The notes under the pieces: model-generated
Told to the model about the DNA's origin: nothing
Seen by the model: the letters and a program-made list of their open reading frames with translations, nothing else
Databases searched by the model: none
Made by a program: the position numbers and the translations under genes
DNA from: Chromatiales bacterium
GTDB lineage: Bacteria > Pseudomonadota > Gammaproteobacteria > RBG-16-57-12
NCBI GenBank assembly: GCA_026989455.1
Contig: JALSJH010000009.1
Span: 1 to 64,000 of the forward strand
Direction: 5' to 3'
Length of the DNA stretch: 64,000 bases
Part shown: piece by piece, positions 27,623-36,880 of the stretch
Numbering within the stretch: position 1 is the first letter of the stretch
How the letters are laid out: each line of letters opens with the position of its first letter

Positions 27623-29474
27623 TTGTTTTATCTTCAAACTGCATCATCCACATATGGGTCAATAACATAAGGTAAAGCATGAAATAATGCCAGCGTAGTC
27701 CGGTGCGCGGCGGCTGCTTTTGTACCCAATCGATAAAGGTGTAGTTAAACAGTCCATGCCGCTCGGTGATCTCCCGGCTTAACCAGCGGTTGGCAAGTGG
27801 CTTGAGCTGCTGATGAAAGAAGTGTGGTGAGTCCAGTTGGAAGCCGCTCTTAGGGCGGTGCAGAATTTCAGCGGGTAGCAGCCCTTTTACGACCTGGCGC
27901 AGATACCCTTTGGCTCCTCCTCTCATGAGTTGTTCGAGGCTGAATTGCTGCATGTGGGCAATCAAGGGCGCATCTACAAATGGCGTGCGTACCTCAAGCC
28001 CCACCGCCATGCTGACACGATCCTCCTGCCAGAGTAGATCATTGACCATTTTGTTGTGCAGCTCAAATTTCGCCATTGAGGCGATAGGCGATTCTGTTTT
28101 GGGCCAGCGCTGTTCAAGCTGTTCAAAGCTGTTTTCGAGTGGTTGATCTAACATCCTCGGGCCGTAGATCCGCTGGCGCATGGTGGGGTCATCCCACACA
28201 TTGCGCAGCAGGCCGTAGAGCTGCGGCCAATTGCCCAGCTGTTGTAGCATCTGCATCGCCCTTTGCGGCTCACTCCACGGGGTGCGTTGCAGGGTGTTTA
28301 TCAAGCGGTTGCCCATCGCACCCAACGGGCGGCTGGCCAGCCTGGGAAGCCAGCGGCTGAGGCTTTGGCACTGGCTAAATATTTTATGGGCATTGTAGCC
28401 GAGAAACAGCTCATCGCCGCCTAAACCTGAAAGCACCACCTTAACCTCTTTGCTGGCCAGTTGCGCCAGCTGACTCACTTGCAGGGCGTTGACCTTCGGT
28501 GTCTCCAGGTGCCAGACCAGATTCAGCAGCTGTTGCTCCAGGTTGCCGCCAATTTCAGCTTGTTGATTCTGAATGCCTAATAGTCGAGCTGTGCTGGCGG
28601 CATTGATCGCTTCGTTTGGATCATCACCCACCGCAAGGGTAAAGCTGCGTAGCGGCTGTTGCTGTACGGCAATGGCGGCGATAGTGGCTGAATCAATGCC
28701 ACCAGAGAGGTAACAGGCCACCTCTACATCGGATGTGAGGTGTTGCTCTACGCTGTTACGCAGCTGTGAAAGGGTGTCGCTGGTGGGGGTTGTGGGCGTT
28801 GTGGTGGCAGGAATCAAGTGCTGTTGCAACGGGCGGCTGGGCTGCCAACTCAATACGCTGCCCGCTGCTAGTTGTGATACCCCTTCAAACAGGCTTAGCT
28901 CTCCGGGTAGGTAACGGAAATTCATAAGCTGGTGCAGCGCATTATGGTTGAGTTGGCTCTGTTGTGGCTGGCAAGCGGGCAGTGCCTTGGCTTCTGAGGC
29001 GAAGTAGAGCTGATCACCTTGGTGTTGAATAAACAGTGGTTTGATACCTTGCGGGTCACGCACCAGAAAACCCTGTTTGAGCTGGTTGTCCCACAGGGCG
29101 AAACTATACATGCCGCGTAACTGTGCAAACCCCTGCCACCCTTTTGCACGATAGAGTTCGAGAATCACCTCAGTATCGGAGTGGTGTTGAAAGGTGTGGC
29201 CTTGTGCCGTTAGGGTTTTGCGTAGTGTTTGATAGTTGTAGATTTCACCGTTAAAGCTGATGCAGTAGCGCCCATCATGGCTTGGCATTGGTTGTTGGCC
29301 GCCATCGGGGTCGATAATGGCCAGGCGACAGTGGCCGAGCGCGGCGTGGTCAAACAGTACTGCCCCCTCACCATCTGGGCCTCGATGGCGCAGGGTGTGT
29401 ACCATCGATTTCAGTGCGGCCACTGTATTGGCGTGGATCGGGGCAGCGGAAAACCAGCCGGCAATGCCACACAT
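27618..29474 (-). CDS. asnB: Asparagine synthase (glutamine-hydrolysing), glycan-locus type
   Basis: Amidotransferase of 618 aa. The class II glutaminase domain starts MCGIAGWFSA with catalytic Cys2, followed by HRGPDGEGA, LAIIDPDGGQQPM and SFNGEIYN. The synthetase domain has the pyrophosphate loop YLSGGIDSATIAA and LSGLGGDELFLGYN. Members in polysaccharide loci may amidate sugar acids rather than make free asparagine; the position suggests, but does not prove, such a role. Its last codons and stop come from repeat B copy 2, so the C-terminus may be shortened or altered. One base separates it from the DUF354 gene. Confidence 0.9.
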   Translation of the reverse strand: MCGIAGWFSAAPIHANTVAALKSMVHTLRHRGPDGEGAVLFDHAALGHCRLAIIDPDGGQQPMPSHDGRYCISFNGEIYNYQTLRKTLTAQGHTFQHHSDTEVILELYRAKGWQGFAQLRGMYSFALWDNQLKQGFLVRDPQGIKPLFIQHQGDQLYFASEAKALPACQPQQSQLNHNALHQLMNFRYLPGELSLFEGVSQLAAGSVLSWQPSRPLQQHLIPATTTPTTPTSDTLSQLRNSVEQHLTSDVEVACYLSGGIDSATIAAIAVQQQPLRSFTLAVGDDPNEAINAASTARLLGIQNQQAEIGGNLEQQLLNLVWHLETPKVNALQVSQLAQLASKEVKVVLSGLGGDELFLGYNAHKIFSQCQSLSRWLPRLASRPLGAMGNRLINTLQRTPWSEPQRAMQMLQQLGNWPQLYGLLRNVWDDPTMRQRIYGPRMLDQPLENSFEQLEQRWPKTESPIASMAKFELHNKMVNDLLWQEDRVSMAVGLEVRTPFVDAPLIAHMQQFSLEQLMRGGAKGYLRQVVKGLLPAEILHRPKSGFQLDSPHFFHQQLKPLANRWLSREITERHGLFNYTFIDWVQKQPPRTGLRWHYFMLYLMLLTHMWMMQFEDKTT

Positions 29475-29475
29475 G

Positions 29476-30540
29476 TTACGGCTCCAACGTGGATTGGTAG
29501 TGTTGCAGGGGGGCCGGAAAGGTGGTGATGCAGTGCGTTACAAACTGAGCAACATCGATGGTTTCATCCAGTAGTTGCTGGCGGGCTTGTTGCCAGTGGC
29601 TTTTAGGGTGGGCTAACAGCTCATCAATACACGTTTCAAGAGCAGGCCACTCAATAGTGTGCAGGTTTTTGACCAGACCAAATCGGTGCTCTTGTTGTGT
29701 GGTGTAGCCGCGCCCGGTCTCTGCGGCATAAATAGCCGGTACCCCCAGTACCGCACACTCCGAGGCCATGGTTGCGCTCTCGCCAATAAACAGCGTGCTG
29801 AAAGCCATCACATGGTGCACTTGGTTGATATCACCCTGATAACGGAGTGGCTCCATTGCCGGGCTGAGCGGTGCTTCAGAGGAGATTAACACCTTGCCAA
29901 GGGGGGTAAGTTTATTGATCAACTTTTCCAGTAGTACCTCACTCCAACCATTTTCACCCACGTCATGATTGGCCTGCCAGGAGACCAGACGCAGAAAGAA
30001 GGTGTTACCTTGATTGCTCAGGCCGTTTGCAATGGCCACTTCACGCTCAGCGGTGAAGTGATTGGGGTGTAGATAGCTGAGTTCATGATAGCCGTGATAG
30101 CGAATATGGCGACGCTTGGGCAGCCAGGCGTGGTAGCAATCGGGCACGATCACCGCAGAGGCGAGCGGGTAGGTGATGGCGTTTTGCAGGGTGGCATTCT
30201 CTGTGTCATAAAAGACCAGTGACGGCACGCCGGTCAGCTTGCCCACATGGGCGATAAAAACCCCGCCAATCGCCGCCATCACATCAGGGCGGCTCTTCTT
30301 TACCACCTTTAATAGTGCCAGATCCCGACAGACCAACTCCTTGCCCAGCGAAAAGAGTCCGCCCTTACCTAAGGCGGAGAGCGGGTGGTGCTCCAGCCCC
30401 ATGCCATCCAGCAGTTCCAGTGCGCACTCTTTATCGCGGCTGGTGATGATGATCTCATGCCCTGCGGCTTGCAACAGCTGGATTGGCCGCTGAAAGAAGT
30501 GAACATGAGCGGGGTGGCCAATATCAATTAACACCCTCAT
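29476..30540 (-). CDS. DUF354 family protein (GT-B-like)
   Basis: A 354-residue protein of the DUF354 family, predicted to have the GT-B fold of UDP-sugar transferases and epimerases. It begins MRVLIDIGHPAHVHFFQRPI, which is the family hallmark, followed by SRDKECALELLD and DVMAAIGGVFIAHVGKLTGVPSLVFYDTE. The C-terminal nucleotide-binding region includes FIGESATMASECAVLGVPAIY. The donor and acceptor are unknown. It overlaps the GT2 gene by four bases (ATGA) and precedes asnB by one base. Confidence 0.83.
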   Translation of the reverse strand: MRVLIDIGHPAHVHFFQRPIQLLQAAGHEIIITSRDKECALELLDGMGLEHHPLSALGKGGLFSLGKELVCRDLALLKVVKKSRPDVMAAIGGVFIAHVGKLTGVPSLVFYDTENATLQNAITYPLASAVIVPDCYHAWLPKRRHIRYHGYHELSYLHPNHFTAEREVAIANGLSNQGNTFFLRLVSWQANHDVGENGWSEVLLEKLINKLTPLGKVLISSEAPLSPAMEPLRYQGDINQVHHVMAFSTLFIGESATMASECAVLGVPAIYAAETGRGYTTQQEHRFGLVKNLHTIEWPALETCIDELLAHPKSHWQQARQQLLDETIDVAQFVTHCITTFPAPLQHYQSTLEP

Positions 30541-31391
30541 TTGCGGTTTTTATCCTGATAGAGCAGTGCGGTGATCTGCTCAGAAATCAGCCCGATCAGA
30601 AAAATAATCACCGCACTACTCAGCAGCATGGCGCTCATATTGGTAAAGCGACCTTCGGTGAAAAAAGTGTAAGCGTAATAACTTAAACCAATCGCGCCGT
30701 GCAGCAGGCTAATGGGAATAAACAGTTTGAGTGGCGAGTAGAGGGTGCCTACCTTGAAAATGATTAATAGAAAACGTACCCCGTCGCGCCAGATGTTAAT
30801 GTGGCTTTTGCCCTTGCGTTGTTGCACCTCAATCGGCAGATAGGCCACCGCATAACCGGCACGAAAGAAAGCCATGGTGCTGGTGGTGGGGTATGAGAAG
30901 CCGTTGGGTAGTAGATGCAGAAACTCACGAAACTTATCGGCGCGTACCGCACGAAAGCCGGAGGTGAGATCTTTTATGGTGTGCCCGGTCATCCAACTGG
31001 CCAGTTTGTTATAGGTGGTATTCGCCAGCAACCGGGCAAGCCCCGCCTGCCCTTTGCGGTCACGGGCACCCACCACCATATCGTAGCCCTGATCCAGCTT
31101 ATCCAATAGTGGCTGAATCTCTTCAGGCTGGTGCTGCCCGTCGGCATCCATAAACAGCAAAATATTCCCCGAGGCAGCGCGTGCGCCAGATTTTATGGCG
31201 GCACCATTGCCCATGGCGTAGGGGTGGCTGATGCACTTGACGTTGTTGTCAGCACAAATTTCTGTGGTGTTGTCGGTTGAGCCGTCATTGACAATGATAA
31301 TTTCAGCATCAGGCTGGGTTTTCAGGAGTAGCGGAAGAAGGTGTTGTAGCGAGGTGGCTTCATTTTTGGCGGGGATCACAATGCTGATCAT
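30537..31391 (-). CDS. Glycosyltransferase family 2 with two C-terminal membrane helices
   Basis: A 284-residue GT-A enzyme like polyprenyl-phosphate sugar transferases (DPM1/GtrB-like). The catalytic domain begins ISIVIPAKNEATSLQHLLP. The DxD motif is LLFMDADGQHQPEE, and later VVGARDRKG, SGFRAVRADKFREF. Two hydrophobic segments near residues 215-270 (LFIPISLLHGAIGLSYYAY, AMLLSSAVIIFLIGLIS) anchor it. It probably starts a glycan by making a lipid-linked sugar or extends a chain. First gene of the glycan operon on the minus strand. Confidence 0.85.
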   Translation of the reverse strand: MISIVIPAKNEATSLQHLLPLLLKTQPDAEIIIVNDGSTDNTTEICADNNVKCISHPYAMGNGAAIKSGARAASGNILLFMDADGQHQPEEIQPLLDKLDQGYDMVVGARDRKGQAGLARLLANTTYNKLASWMTGHTIKDLTSGFRAVRADKFREFLHLLPNGFSYPTTSTMAFFRAGYAVAYLPIEVQQRKGKSHINIWRDGVRFLLIIFKVGTLYSPLKLFIPISLLHGAIGLSYYAYTFFTEGRFTNMSAMLLSSAVIIFLIGLISEQITALLYQDKNRK

Positions 31392-31482
31392 GCTCTATCC
31401 ATCTAAATCATTTTCGCCCATGTTATCATTTTTTTCTCCGTAAGGGTGAGAGGGGTTGCTTGGGTTGTATCATCTCTAATAA

Positions 31483-31514
31483 TAAAAAAGCCCCGCTCAG
31501 CTGAGCGGGGCTTC
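31483..31514 (-). terminator. Intrinsic terminator of pilA
   Basis: AGCCCCGCTCAG/CTGAGCGGGGCT is a perfect 12-bp stem at 31489-31512. On the minus strand it is followed by TTTTTATTATT. It lies just after the pilA stop and insulates the glycan block from pilA transcription. Confidence 0.9.
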
Positions 31515-31538
31515 GAGTCGCCGGCTTTGGCTTCTTTG

Positions 31539-31976
31539 TTATAAGTTGTTCTTCTCTATATCTCTAAGTGCCGCAGGATTGGTGACGGTTGTGGTGTTGC
31601 GCCAGGTAATGCTGCTGGCACCGACCGTGGGGGTGAATGTGATGGTTAGCCCATCAACACCCGCGCCAATGCCTGTTTCCAGCGTCGCTACGATGACTCC
31701 ATCTGCTACAGTAGCGCCGGCGACCTCTGTGGTTGGGGTAAAGTCAGGAATGTTGACAGTGCCGGTATCGCAAGTATCCGGTACTCCACCCGCTTCCTGG
31801 ATGCAAACAGAAACTGCAGTTTTAAGGCTGCCCACAGAACTCATGGCGTTACCAACTTTCGCTTTGATGGTGTAGTCCGAATAGGCAGGAATGGCTACGG
31901 CGGCCAGTATGCCGATGATCGCGACGACGATCATGAGTTCGATGAGGGTGAAGCCTTGTTGTTTTTTTATGATCAT
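31539..31976 (-). CDS. pilA: Major type IV pilin PilA
   Basis: Type IVa prepilin (145 aa). The short basic leader MIIKKQQG is cut by PilD before F in [29 protein letters not shown]-type sequence ([15 protein letters not shown]), with the conserved Glu5 of the mature protein. Two cysteines (CIQEAGG and DTC) could form a disulfide, closer together than in Pseudomonas PilA, where the pair bounds a C-terminal loop. It is monocistronic: a sigma-54 promoter motif lies upstream and a terminator follows. The neighbouring pilSR pair supports this identity rather than a minor pilin. Confidence 0.9.
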   Translation of the reverse strand: MIIKKQQGFTLIELMIVVAIIGILAAVAIPAYSDYTIKAKVGNAMSSVGSLKTAVSVCIQEAGGVPDTCDTGTVNIPDFTPTTEVAGATVADGVIVATLETGIGAGVDGLTITFTPTVGASSITWRNTTTVTNPAALRDIEKNNL

Positions 31977-32092
31977 GATGTGTTCTCCACGGTGTTGTTT
32001 AATTCAAAAGTATCTACTTGCCCTCAGAGACTGCTTTAACCTTTTGGGGGGCAGTGACTTCGGAATCGGCTGATTGCCTTGCTTGTGTAAGC

Positions 32093-32108
32093 TGCATTCA
32101 GTGTGCCA
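32093..32108 (-). promoter_or_regulatory. Sigma-54 promoter of pilA
   Basis: On the minus strand TGGCAC-ACTGA-ATGCA matches TGGCAC-N5-TTGCW with GG and GC in correct register. It lies about 117 bases before the pilA ATG. PilS and PilR are encoded next door; PilR is a sigma-54 activator. The remaining bases from 32109 to 32313 hold no gene and could carry PilR sites, which I cannot delimit. Confidence 0.8.
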
Positions 32109-32313
32109 AGTTGTCTTTTTGAAATCAAATGTTTTGTTTTATTTTGAGAACGCTTTCTTTTTCAGGGTGTTGTATCTATTTTATTGTTTGATTTCTATTG
32201 CGATCTATTGGTATTGATGTTAGATGATGTGACCATTTTTGTCAGCATTCGCCCTGCTGTGACTCTACTTTGAAAGGGGGTGACCCTCTATTTTATGGTA
32301 TTTGTTGTGGTAT

Positions 32314-33696
32314 TTATTCCATGTCGAGTTTTTTCAGGCGATAGCGCAGGGCGCGGAAGGTGATGCCGAGTAGTTCGGCGGCTTTGGTTTTGTTGTGGCG
32401 GGTTTTTTCCAGTGCTTTTTGTATCAGCTCTCGCTCGATGGACTCCAGGTGCTCTTCCAACAGAATGTTGTCATTGGCTGCCGTCGCGGTGACGGCCTGT
32501 TGCGGTGGTGGAGTGGTCTCTGTGGCGGTCTCGAGTGGGCTCGATCTCTCAGCTTGTTGCGGTAGTTGCAGGTCACTGAGAATGATCTCCTCTCCTTCGC
32601 AGAGGGTGAGGGCGCGTTCAAGAATGTTTTCCAGTTCGCGGACGTTGCCGGGAAAGTGATATTGATAGAGTGCTTGCTTCGCTTGTTCAGTGAGTTGTGG
32701 CGGAGCGATCTCTATCTGTTGGGCCAATTTTTTGATGATGTGCTCTGCCAGTTGTGGAATATCCTGTTGACGCTCACGCAGCGGAGGAACCCGCAACTCA
32801 ATCACATTGAGCCGATAGAAGAGATCTTGGCGAAACTTTCCGGCCTCTACCAGTTGGGCGAGATCTTTGTGGGTGGCGCAGAGAATGCGTACATCGGTGG
32901 ATAGCTCTTTGTCACCCCCTACGGGGCGTACCGCCTTTTCCTGAATGGCTCGCAGCAGTTTTACCTGCATGTGAAACGGCAGGTCGGCAACCTCATCTAA
33001 AAAGAGTGTGCCGCCATCGGCAGAGAGGAAAAGCCCCTGTTTGTCGGCAATAGCGCCGGTGAAGCTGCCCTTTTTGTGGCCAAAAAATTCACTCTCCATC
33101 AGCTCGCCGGGTATTGCGCCACAGTTGACGGGGATGAAGGGGCCTTCGCTGCGAGGCCCCTTGTCGTGTATGAGTCGGGCCACCAGCTCCTTGCCGGTGC
33201 CTGATTCACCGCTAACATAAACCGGCGCCTGGCTGCGCGAGAGTTTGGCAATCATCGAGCGAGTGGTGCGCATGACGCTTGACTCGCCGAGCAGGGTATC
33301 TCGCGAGCGCCGATCTTTATCCGAGGTATTATTCAGTTTGAGTGCTGATTTGACCAGGTTGCGCAAAATGGGTAGTTCAATCGGCTTTGATACAAAGTCG
33401 AACGCACCGTATTTAAGTGCTTGTACTGCCGACTCGACGTTGCCGTGAGCGGTGATTACCGCACACGGCATCTCCGGGGCTTTCAGTTGCAGGTGCTCTA
33501 CTAGGCTGAGTCCATTGCCATCGGGTAGCCGCATATCGGTGAGGCAGATATGGAATTTATGTTTTTGTAGCAGGTTGTAAGCCTCTTTGAGTGTGGCGGC
33601 GGTGAAGGATTCGATGCCCATGCGCCCTAGGGTCAGCATCATCAGTTCACGAATGTCGGGTTCATCATCAACAATTAAGGCTAGGTGGTTGCTCAT
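32314..33696 (-). CDS. pilR: Type IV pilus sigma-54 response regulator PilR
   Basis: NtrC-family activator (460 aa) controlling pilA with sigma-54. The receiver domain has the phospho-acceptor in CLTDMRLPDGNG. The AAA+ domain has Walker A GESGTGKE, the sigma-54 loop in the form GSFTGA (HKKGSFTGAIADKQG, a pattern I recall from PilR rather than the usual GAFTGA), and Walker B LFLDEVADLP. The C-terminal helix-turn-helix ends NKTKAAELLGITFRALRYRL. The ATGA overlap with pilS indicates coupling. The pilA sigma-54 promoter lies directly downstream. Confidence 0.93.
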   Translation of the reverse strand: MSNHLALIVDDEPDIRELMMLTLGRMGIESFTAATLKEAYNLLQKHKFHICLTDMRLPDGNGLSLVEHLQLKAPEMPCAVITAHGNVESAVQALKYGAFDFVSKPIELPILRNLVKSALKLNNTSDKDRRSRDTLLGESSVMRTTRSMIAKLSRSQAPVYVSGESGTGKELVARLIHDKGPRSEGPFIPVNCGAIPGELMESEFFGHKKGSFTGAIADKQGLFLSADGGTLFLDEVADLPFHMQVKLLRAIQEKAVRPVGGDKELSTDVRILCATHKDLAQLVEAGKFRQDLFYRLNVIELRVPPLRERQQDIPQLAEHIIKKLAQQIEIAPPQLTEQAKQALYQYHFPGNVRELENILERALTLCEGEEIILSDLQLPQQAERSSPLETATETTPPPQQAVTATAANDNILLEEHLESIERELIQKALEKTRHNKTKAAELLGITFRALRYRLKKLDME

Positions 33697-35291
33697 AGTC
33701 TCTGCTGTGTGGTGTCCAGGTTGCTGAAGGTGATTCGGAAGCGAGCGCCGCTGTTACTCTTTATATAGTCTAGCGTTGCATGATTGCATTCGCATAATTC
33801 TCTCGCAATGTAGAGGCCGAGTCCAGTGCCGCTGTTTTCTGTGGTGTAGAAGGGTTCGAAGATGTGTTCTGCATCCGCTGGGCTAATGCCGGGGCCATGG
33901 TCCTCTATATCGAGATAGGGGCGCTGGTGGGCGGGTGATATGCCATAGTGCAGCTCTACTTTAGGAGCCTTGGGGTAGTTACGGCTGTGGTGTATGGCGT
34001 TATTGCAGAGGTTGGAGACGATCTGGTAGAGGTGGGTTGGATCCACGGCGATGGTTTCACTGCTGTTGATGTGGATTGCAATATCGTTGGTGTCGATTTG
34101 GTTGCTGCTGGTGAGCTCGTCTAAAAAGCTTGCGAGCCACTCATTCATGGCGATGGTGGTTGGCTTGAACTCTTCACGTCGGCTCAGCTGTAAAATGCTC
34201 TCAATGATGGTGTTCATGCGGTTGGAGTGGTTGCTGATGATTTCGATCAGACGCTTATCCTCTTGCTCCAACGCCGGGGACTCATCCAGCAGCTGGGCGG
34301 CGTGGCTGATGGCCCCCAGCGGGTTGCGGATTTCATGGGCAATGCTGGCAGTTAGCTGGCCAAGGGAGGCGAGCTTAAGGTGTTGGACCCGCTGGGAGAG
34401 GGCGGAGCTGTCTTCTAGGAAAATAATGGTGCCGTGTTCTACTTGGCTGCCCAACAGCTTGAAGTGGGCGCTTATTTCCGTGCTGTTTTGTGCTGTTTTG
34501 AAAGGGCTGTCGGGCTGCTGCTTTGTCTCTGCCCAGTGCTGGTAGTGATGCTGTAACGAATCGGATAGCTGGTTGAGTTGGCTGCTTTTGTTCGGCTGCC
34601 CCAAGAGTTGCAAGGCGGTTTGATTGATCAGGCGGACCTGTTGGTTGTTGTCGATCACCAGAACACCCGACTGTAATAGCTGCATGACATGTTGATTCAG
34701 CTGCGCGAGATTGGCCAGATCGATGCCTCGCTGTTCGGCCAGCTGTTCGCTCTCTTTTAATCGGCGGTTAAGGGCGGCGCTGAGTAGGGCCACCGCAAAA
34801 AAAGTAGCGCCCAGTAGGCCAGCTTGTGTGTAGTTGACACTGATTTGGTCAATCAGCTGGCTGTAGCTTCGCTCCCCTAGAAGAGCCAGCGTGGCGAAGG
34901 AGGCGATAAAGGTGGCACCCCGTTCAGGCAGTAGTAGCGCGGTGCCGATAATGGTTATGATGAGCAGTATTTCAAGAGAACCCTCGCCACTGTTAAGGGC
35001 GTGAGTCAGTGTGGTGATGGCGATGATGTCGATGATGGCATAAAGATAGACCTGGGTGCCAAAGCGGGGCCACTGTTTGTGAATGGCGATTGAGCTGGCC
35101 ACCGAAAAGAGTAGGAACAGCAGGCTGGCATTTTGGAAGAGCGCTGAGTGCGTTGTCTGCAGGGTGCTATTTGCGGTGGGAAGTAGCGTTAATCCGAAAA
35201 GTGTTGTTGCCAGTATGATGCGGAAGATGTTGAACAGGCGCAGGGTGCGCCAGCGATCTGTTTGCGATGGCGCTATTGCCGGGTGAGGCAC
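33693..35291 (-). CDS. pilS: Type IV pilus sensor histidine kinase PilS
   Basis: Membrane kinase (532 aa) that controls PilR. The first 190 residues carry about six hydrophobic segments, then a PAS-like domain (residues about 200-305, VLVIDNNQQVRLINQTALQLLG). H-box: IAHEIRNPLGAISHAAQLL; N-box NLCNNAIHHS; G-box SGTGLGLYIAREL. GTG 35291 is the start, overlapping the ispB stop by one base (TAGTG). Translation is therefore probably coupled to ispB, an unusual link between pilus signalling and isoprenoid synthesis. Confidence 0.9.
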   Translation of the reverse strand: MPHPAIAPSQTDRWRTLRLFNIFRIILATTLFGLTLLPTANSTLQTTHSALFQNASLLFLLFSVASSIAIHKQWPRFGTQVYLYAIIDIIAITTLTHALNSGEGSLEILLIITIIGTALLLPERGATFIASFATLALLGERSYSQLIDQISVNYTQAGLLGATFFAVALLSAALNRRLKESEQLAEQRGIDLANLAQLNQHVMQLLQSGVLVIDNNQQVRLINQTALQLLGQPNKSSQLNQLSDSLQHHYQHWAETKQQPDSPFKTAQNSTEISAHFKLLGSQVEHGTIIFLEDSSALSQRVQHLKLASLGQLTASIAHEIRNPLGAISHAAQLLDESPALEQEDKRLIEIISNHSNRMNTIIESILQLSRREEFKPTTIAMNEWLASFLDELTSSNQIDTNDIAIHINSSETIAVDPTHLYQIVSNLCNNAIHHSRNYPKAPKVELHYGISPAHQRPYLDIEDHGPGISPADAEHIFEPFYTTENSGTGLGLYIARELCECNHATLDYIKSNSGARFRITFSNLDTTQQRL

Positions 35292-36292
35292 TAGTAGCGA
35301 CGTCCCACGCTAAAATCAAGCAGCTGATTAAGTGCGCCGCGAAACGGAGAGTCAGGCAGGTGAGTGAGTGATTCTCTGGCAACTCCAGCTTGGCGCTGGG
35401 CGATTTCAGCGGTGTAGTCGATTGCCCCAGTTGCAGTGATCGCTTCACTCACTTGGTCAATTAAACTGCGGTCACCATTAATGATGGCGTTGCGAATAGT
35501 CTCCCGCTGTTGTTCGGTGCCAGTGCGCATGGCATATATCAAGGGGAGGGTGGGCTTGCCTTCGGCGAGGTCGTCGCCTACATTTTTGCCCATCTCTTCA
35601 GCGGTGGCGCTGTAATCCAGTACATCATCTACCAATTGATAAGCGATGCCTAGGTGCAGGCCAAAATCAGCCATCGCTTTCTCTTGTGCTGGGGTGCTGT
35701 TGCTGACCACTGCGCCCAGTTGTGTTGCTGCTTCAAATAGTTTGGCTGTCTTGCAGCGGTTGGCCGCCATATAGCGCTCTTCGCTGGTGTCTGGGTTGCG
35801 GCTGTTGAGTAGCTGCATCACCTCACCCTCAGCAATAGTGTTGGTGGTGTGAGACATGATCTCCATAACGCGCATACGGTTGAGCGATACCATCATTTCA
35901 AAGGCGCGGGAGTAGAGGAAGTCGCCCACCAATACGCTGGCCTGGTCACCCCAGATGGCATTGGCGGTTTCTGAGCCGCGACGCAGCAGCGAGCTGTCTA
36001 CCACATCATCGTGCAGCAGTGTGGCGGTATGAATGAACTCGACAATGGTCGCCAGGTTGATATGCTCGCTGCCTTGGTAGCCAAGGGCGCGAGCAGTCAG
36101 CAGCAGCAGCATTGGGCGCAGACGTTTGCCACCGCTATTTATAATGTGGTGGCCCAGCTGGTTGATGAGTGCAACATCAGAGTGCAGGCTATCTGTGATC
36201 AGTTGATCAACCGAATGGCGCTCCTCTTCGATTAGCGCCTGTATTTCAGTTAGCTCACGATCGTGCTGTTTTATGGTAAGTGTGTCAGACAT
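35291..36292 (-). CDS. ispB: Octaprenyl diphosphate synthase IspB
   Basis: Trans-prenyltransferase (333 aa) making the ubiquinone or menaquinone side chain from FPP and IPP. The first aspartate-rich motif is LLHDDVVDSSLLRRG and the second is YQLVDDVLDYS; GGKRLRPMLLLL is also typical. The order ispB divergent from rplU-rpmA is conserved in gammaproteobacteria. The chain length of the product (often C40) cannot be read from the sequence with certainty. Confidence 0.93.
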   Translation of the reverse strand: MSDTLTIKQHDRELTEIQALIEEERHSVDQLITDSLHSDVALINQLGHHIINSGGKRLRPMLLLLTARALGYQGSEHINLATIVEFIHTATLLHDDVVDSSLLRRGSETANAIWGDQASVLVGDFLYSRAFEMMVSLNRMRVMEIMSHTTNTIAEGEVMQLLNSRNPDTSEERYMAANRCKTAKLFEAATQLGAVVSNSTPAQEKAMADFGLHLGIAYQLVDDVLDYSATAEEMGKNVGDDLAEGKPTLPLIYAMRTGTEQQRETIRNAIINGDRSLIDQVSEAITATGAIDYTAEIAQRQAGVARESLTHLPDSPFRGALNQLLDFSVGRRY

Positions 36293-36431
36293 TAAAATAT
36301 ATTCATAATCTGGCTGTTGTTTGAGTCGATAAATCTACCTTGCCCAATCTCAGGATGCAAACGCTATCGCATTTATTCTGTGATTTTGAATGGGGTTTTA
36401 CCCTGATGATGAATTATATAGCGTAAATAAT

Positions 36432-36460
36432 TTGACGGCTGTGGCAGATGTGGTTAAACT
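36432..36460 (+). promoter_or_regulatory. Sigma-70 promoter of rplU-rpmA
   Basis: TTGACG, a 17-base spacer and TAAACT lie 87 bases before rplU. The other bases between ispB and rplU show no gene; an autoregulatory L21 leader is possible but not demonstrable here. Confidence 0.65.
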
Positions 36461-36546
36461 TTGCCGCCTCGAATACGTATGGTTTATAAGTTTACGCATT
36501 GCGCAGCCTAATTGAGGTGGTGCGGGTGCAGAGTTGGAGATTTAAC

Positions 36547-36858
36547 ATGTACGCTGTAATCAAGACCGGCGGAAAGCAATATAAAGTATCTGAAGGCGAA
36601 ACCCTGAAGATTGAAAAACTGACTGCTGAGGTAGGTGGTACAGTGGCATTTGATGACGTTTTACTGGTTGCCGACGGTGAAGATATCAAAGTGGGCACCC
36701 CTCGAGTAGAGGGTGGCAAGGTAAGTGCTACTGTGGTTTCCCATGGTCGCGGCAAGAAAGTGATGATTATCAAGTTCAAGCGCCGTAAGCACTACCGTAA
36801 GCAGGCGGGTCATCGCCAGTCATATACTGAGGTCCAGATTACCGGAATCTCGGCTTAA
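36547..36858 (+). CDS. rplU: 50S ribosomal protein L21
   Basis: Ribosomal protein bL21 (103 aa), which binds 23S rRNA. It begins [20 protein letters not shown] and has the conserved [16 protein letters not shown] near the end. The correct start is ATG 36547, since the track's 36499 start adds 16 residues before the canonical MYAVI. The first gene of rplU-rpmA, followed by a terminator after rpmA. Confidence 0.97.
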   Translation: MYAVIKTGGKQYKVSEGETLKIEKLTAEVGGTVAFDDVLLVADGEDIKVGTPRVEGGKVSATVVSHGRGKKVMIIKFKRRKHYRKQAGHRQSYTEVQITGISA

Positions 36859-36880
36859 CTAATTTGTAAGGGGTTTAGCA

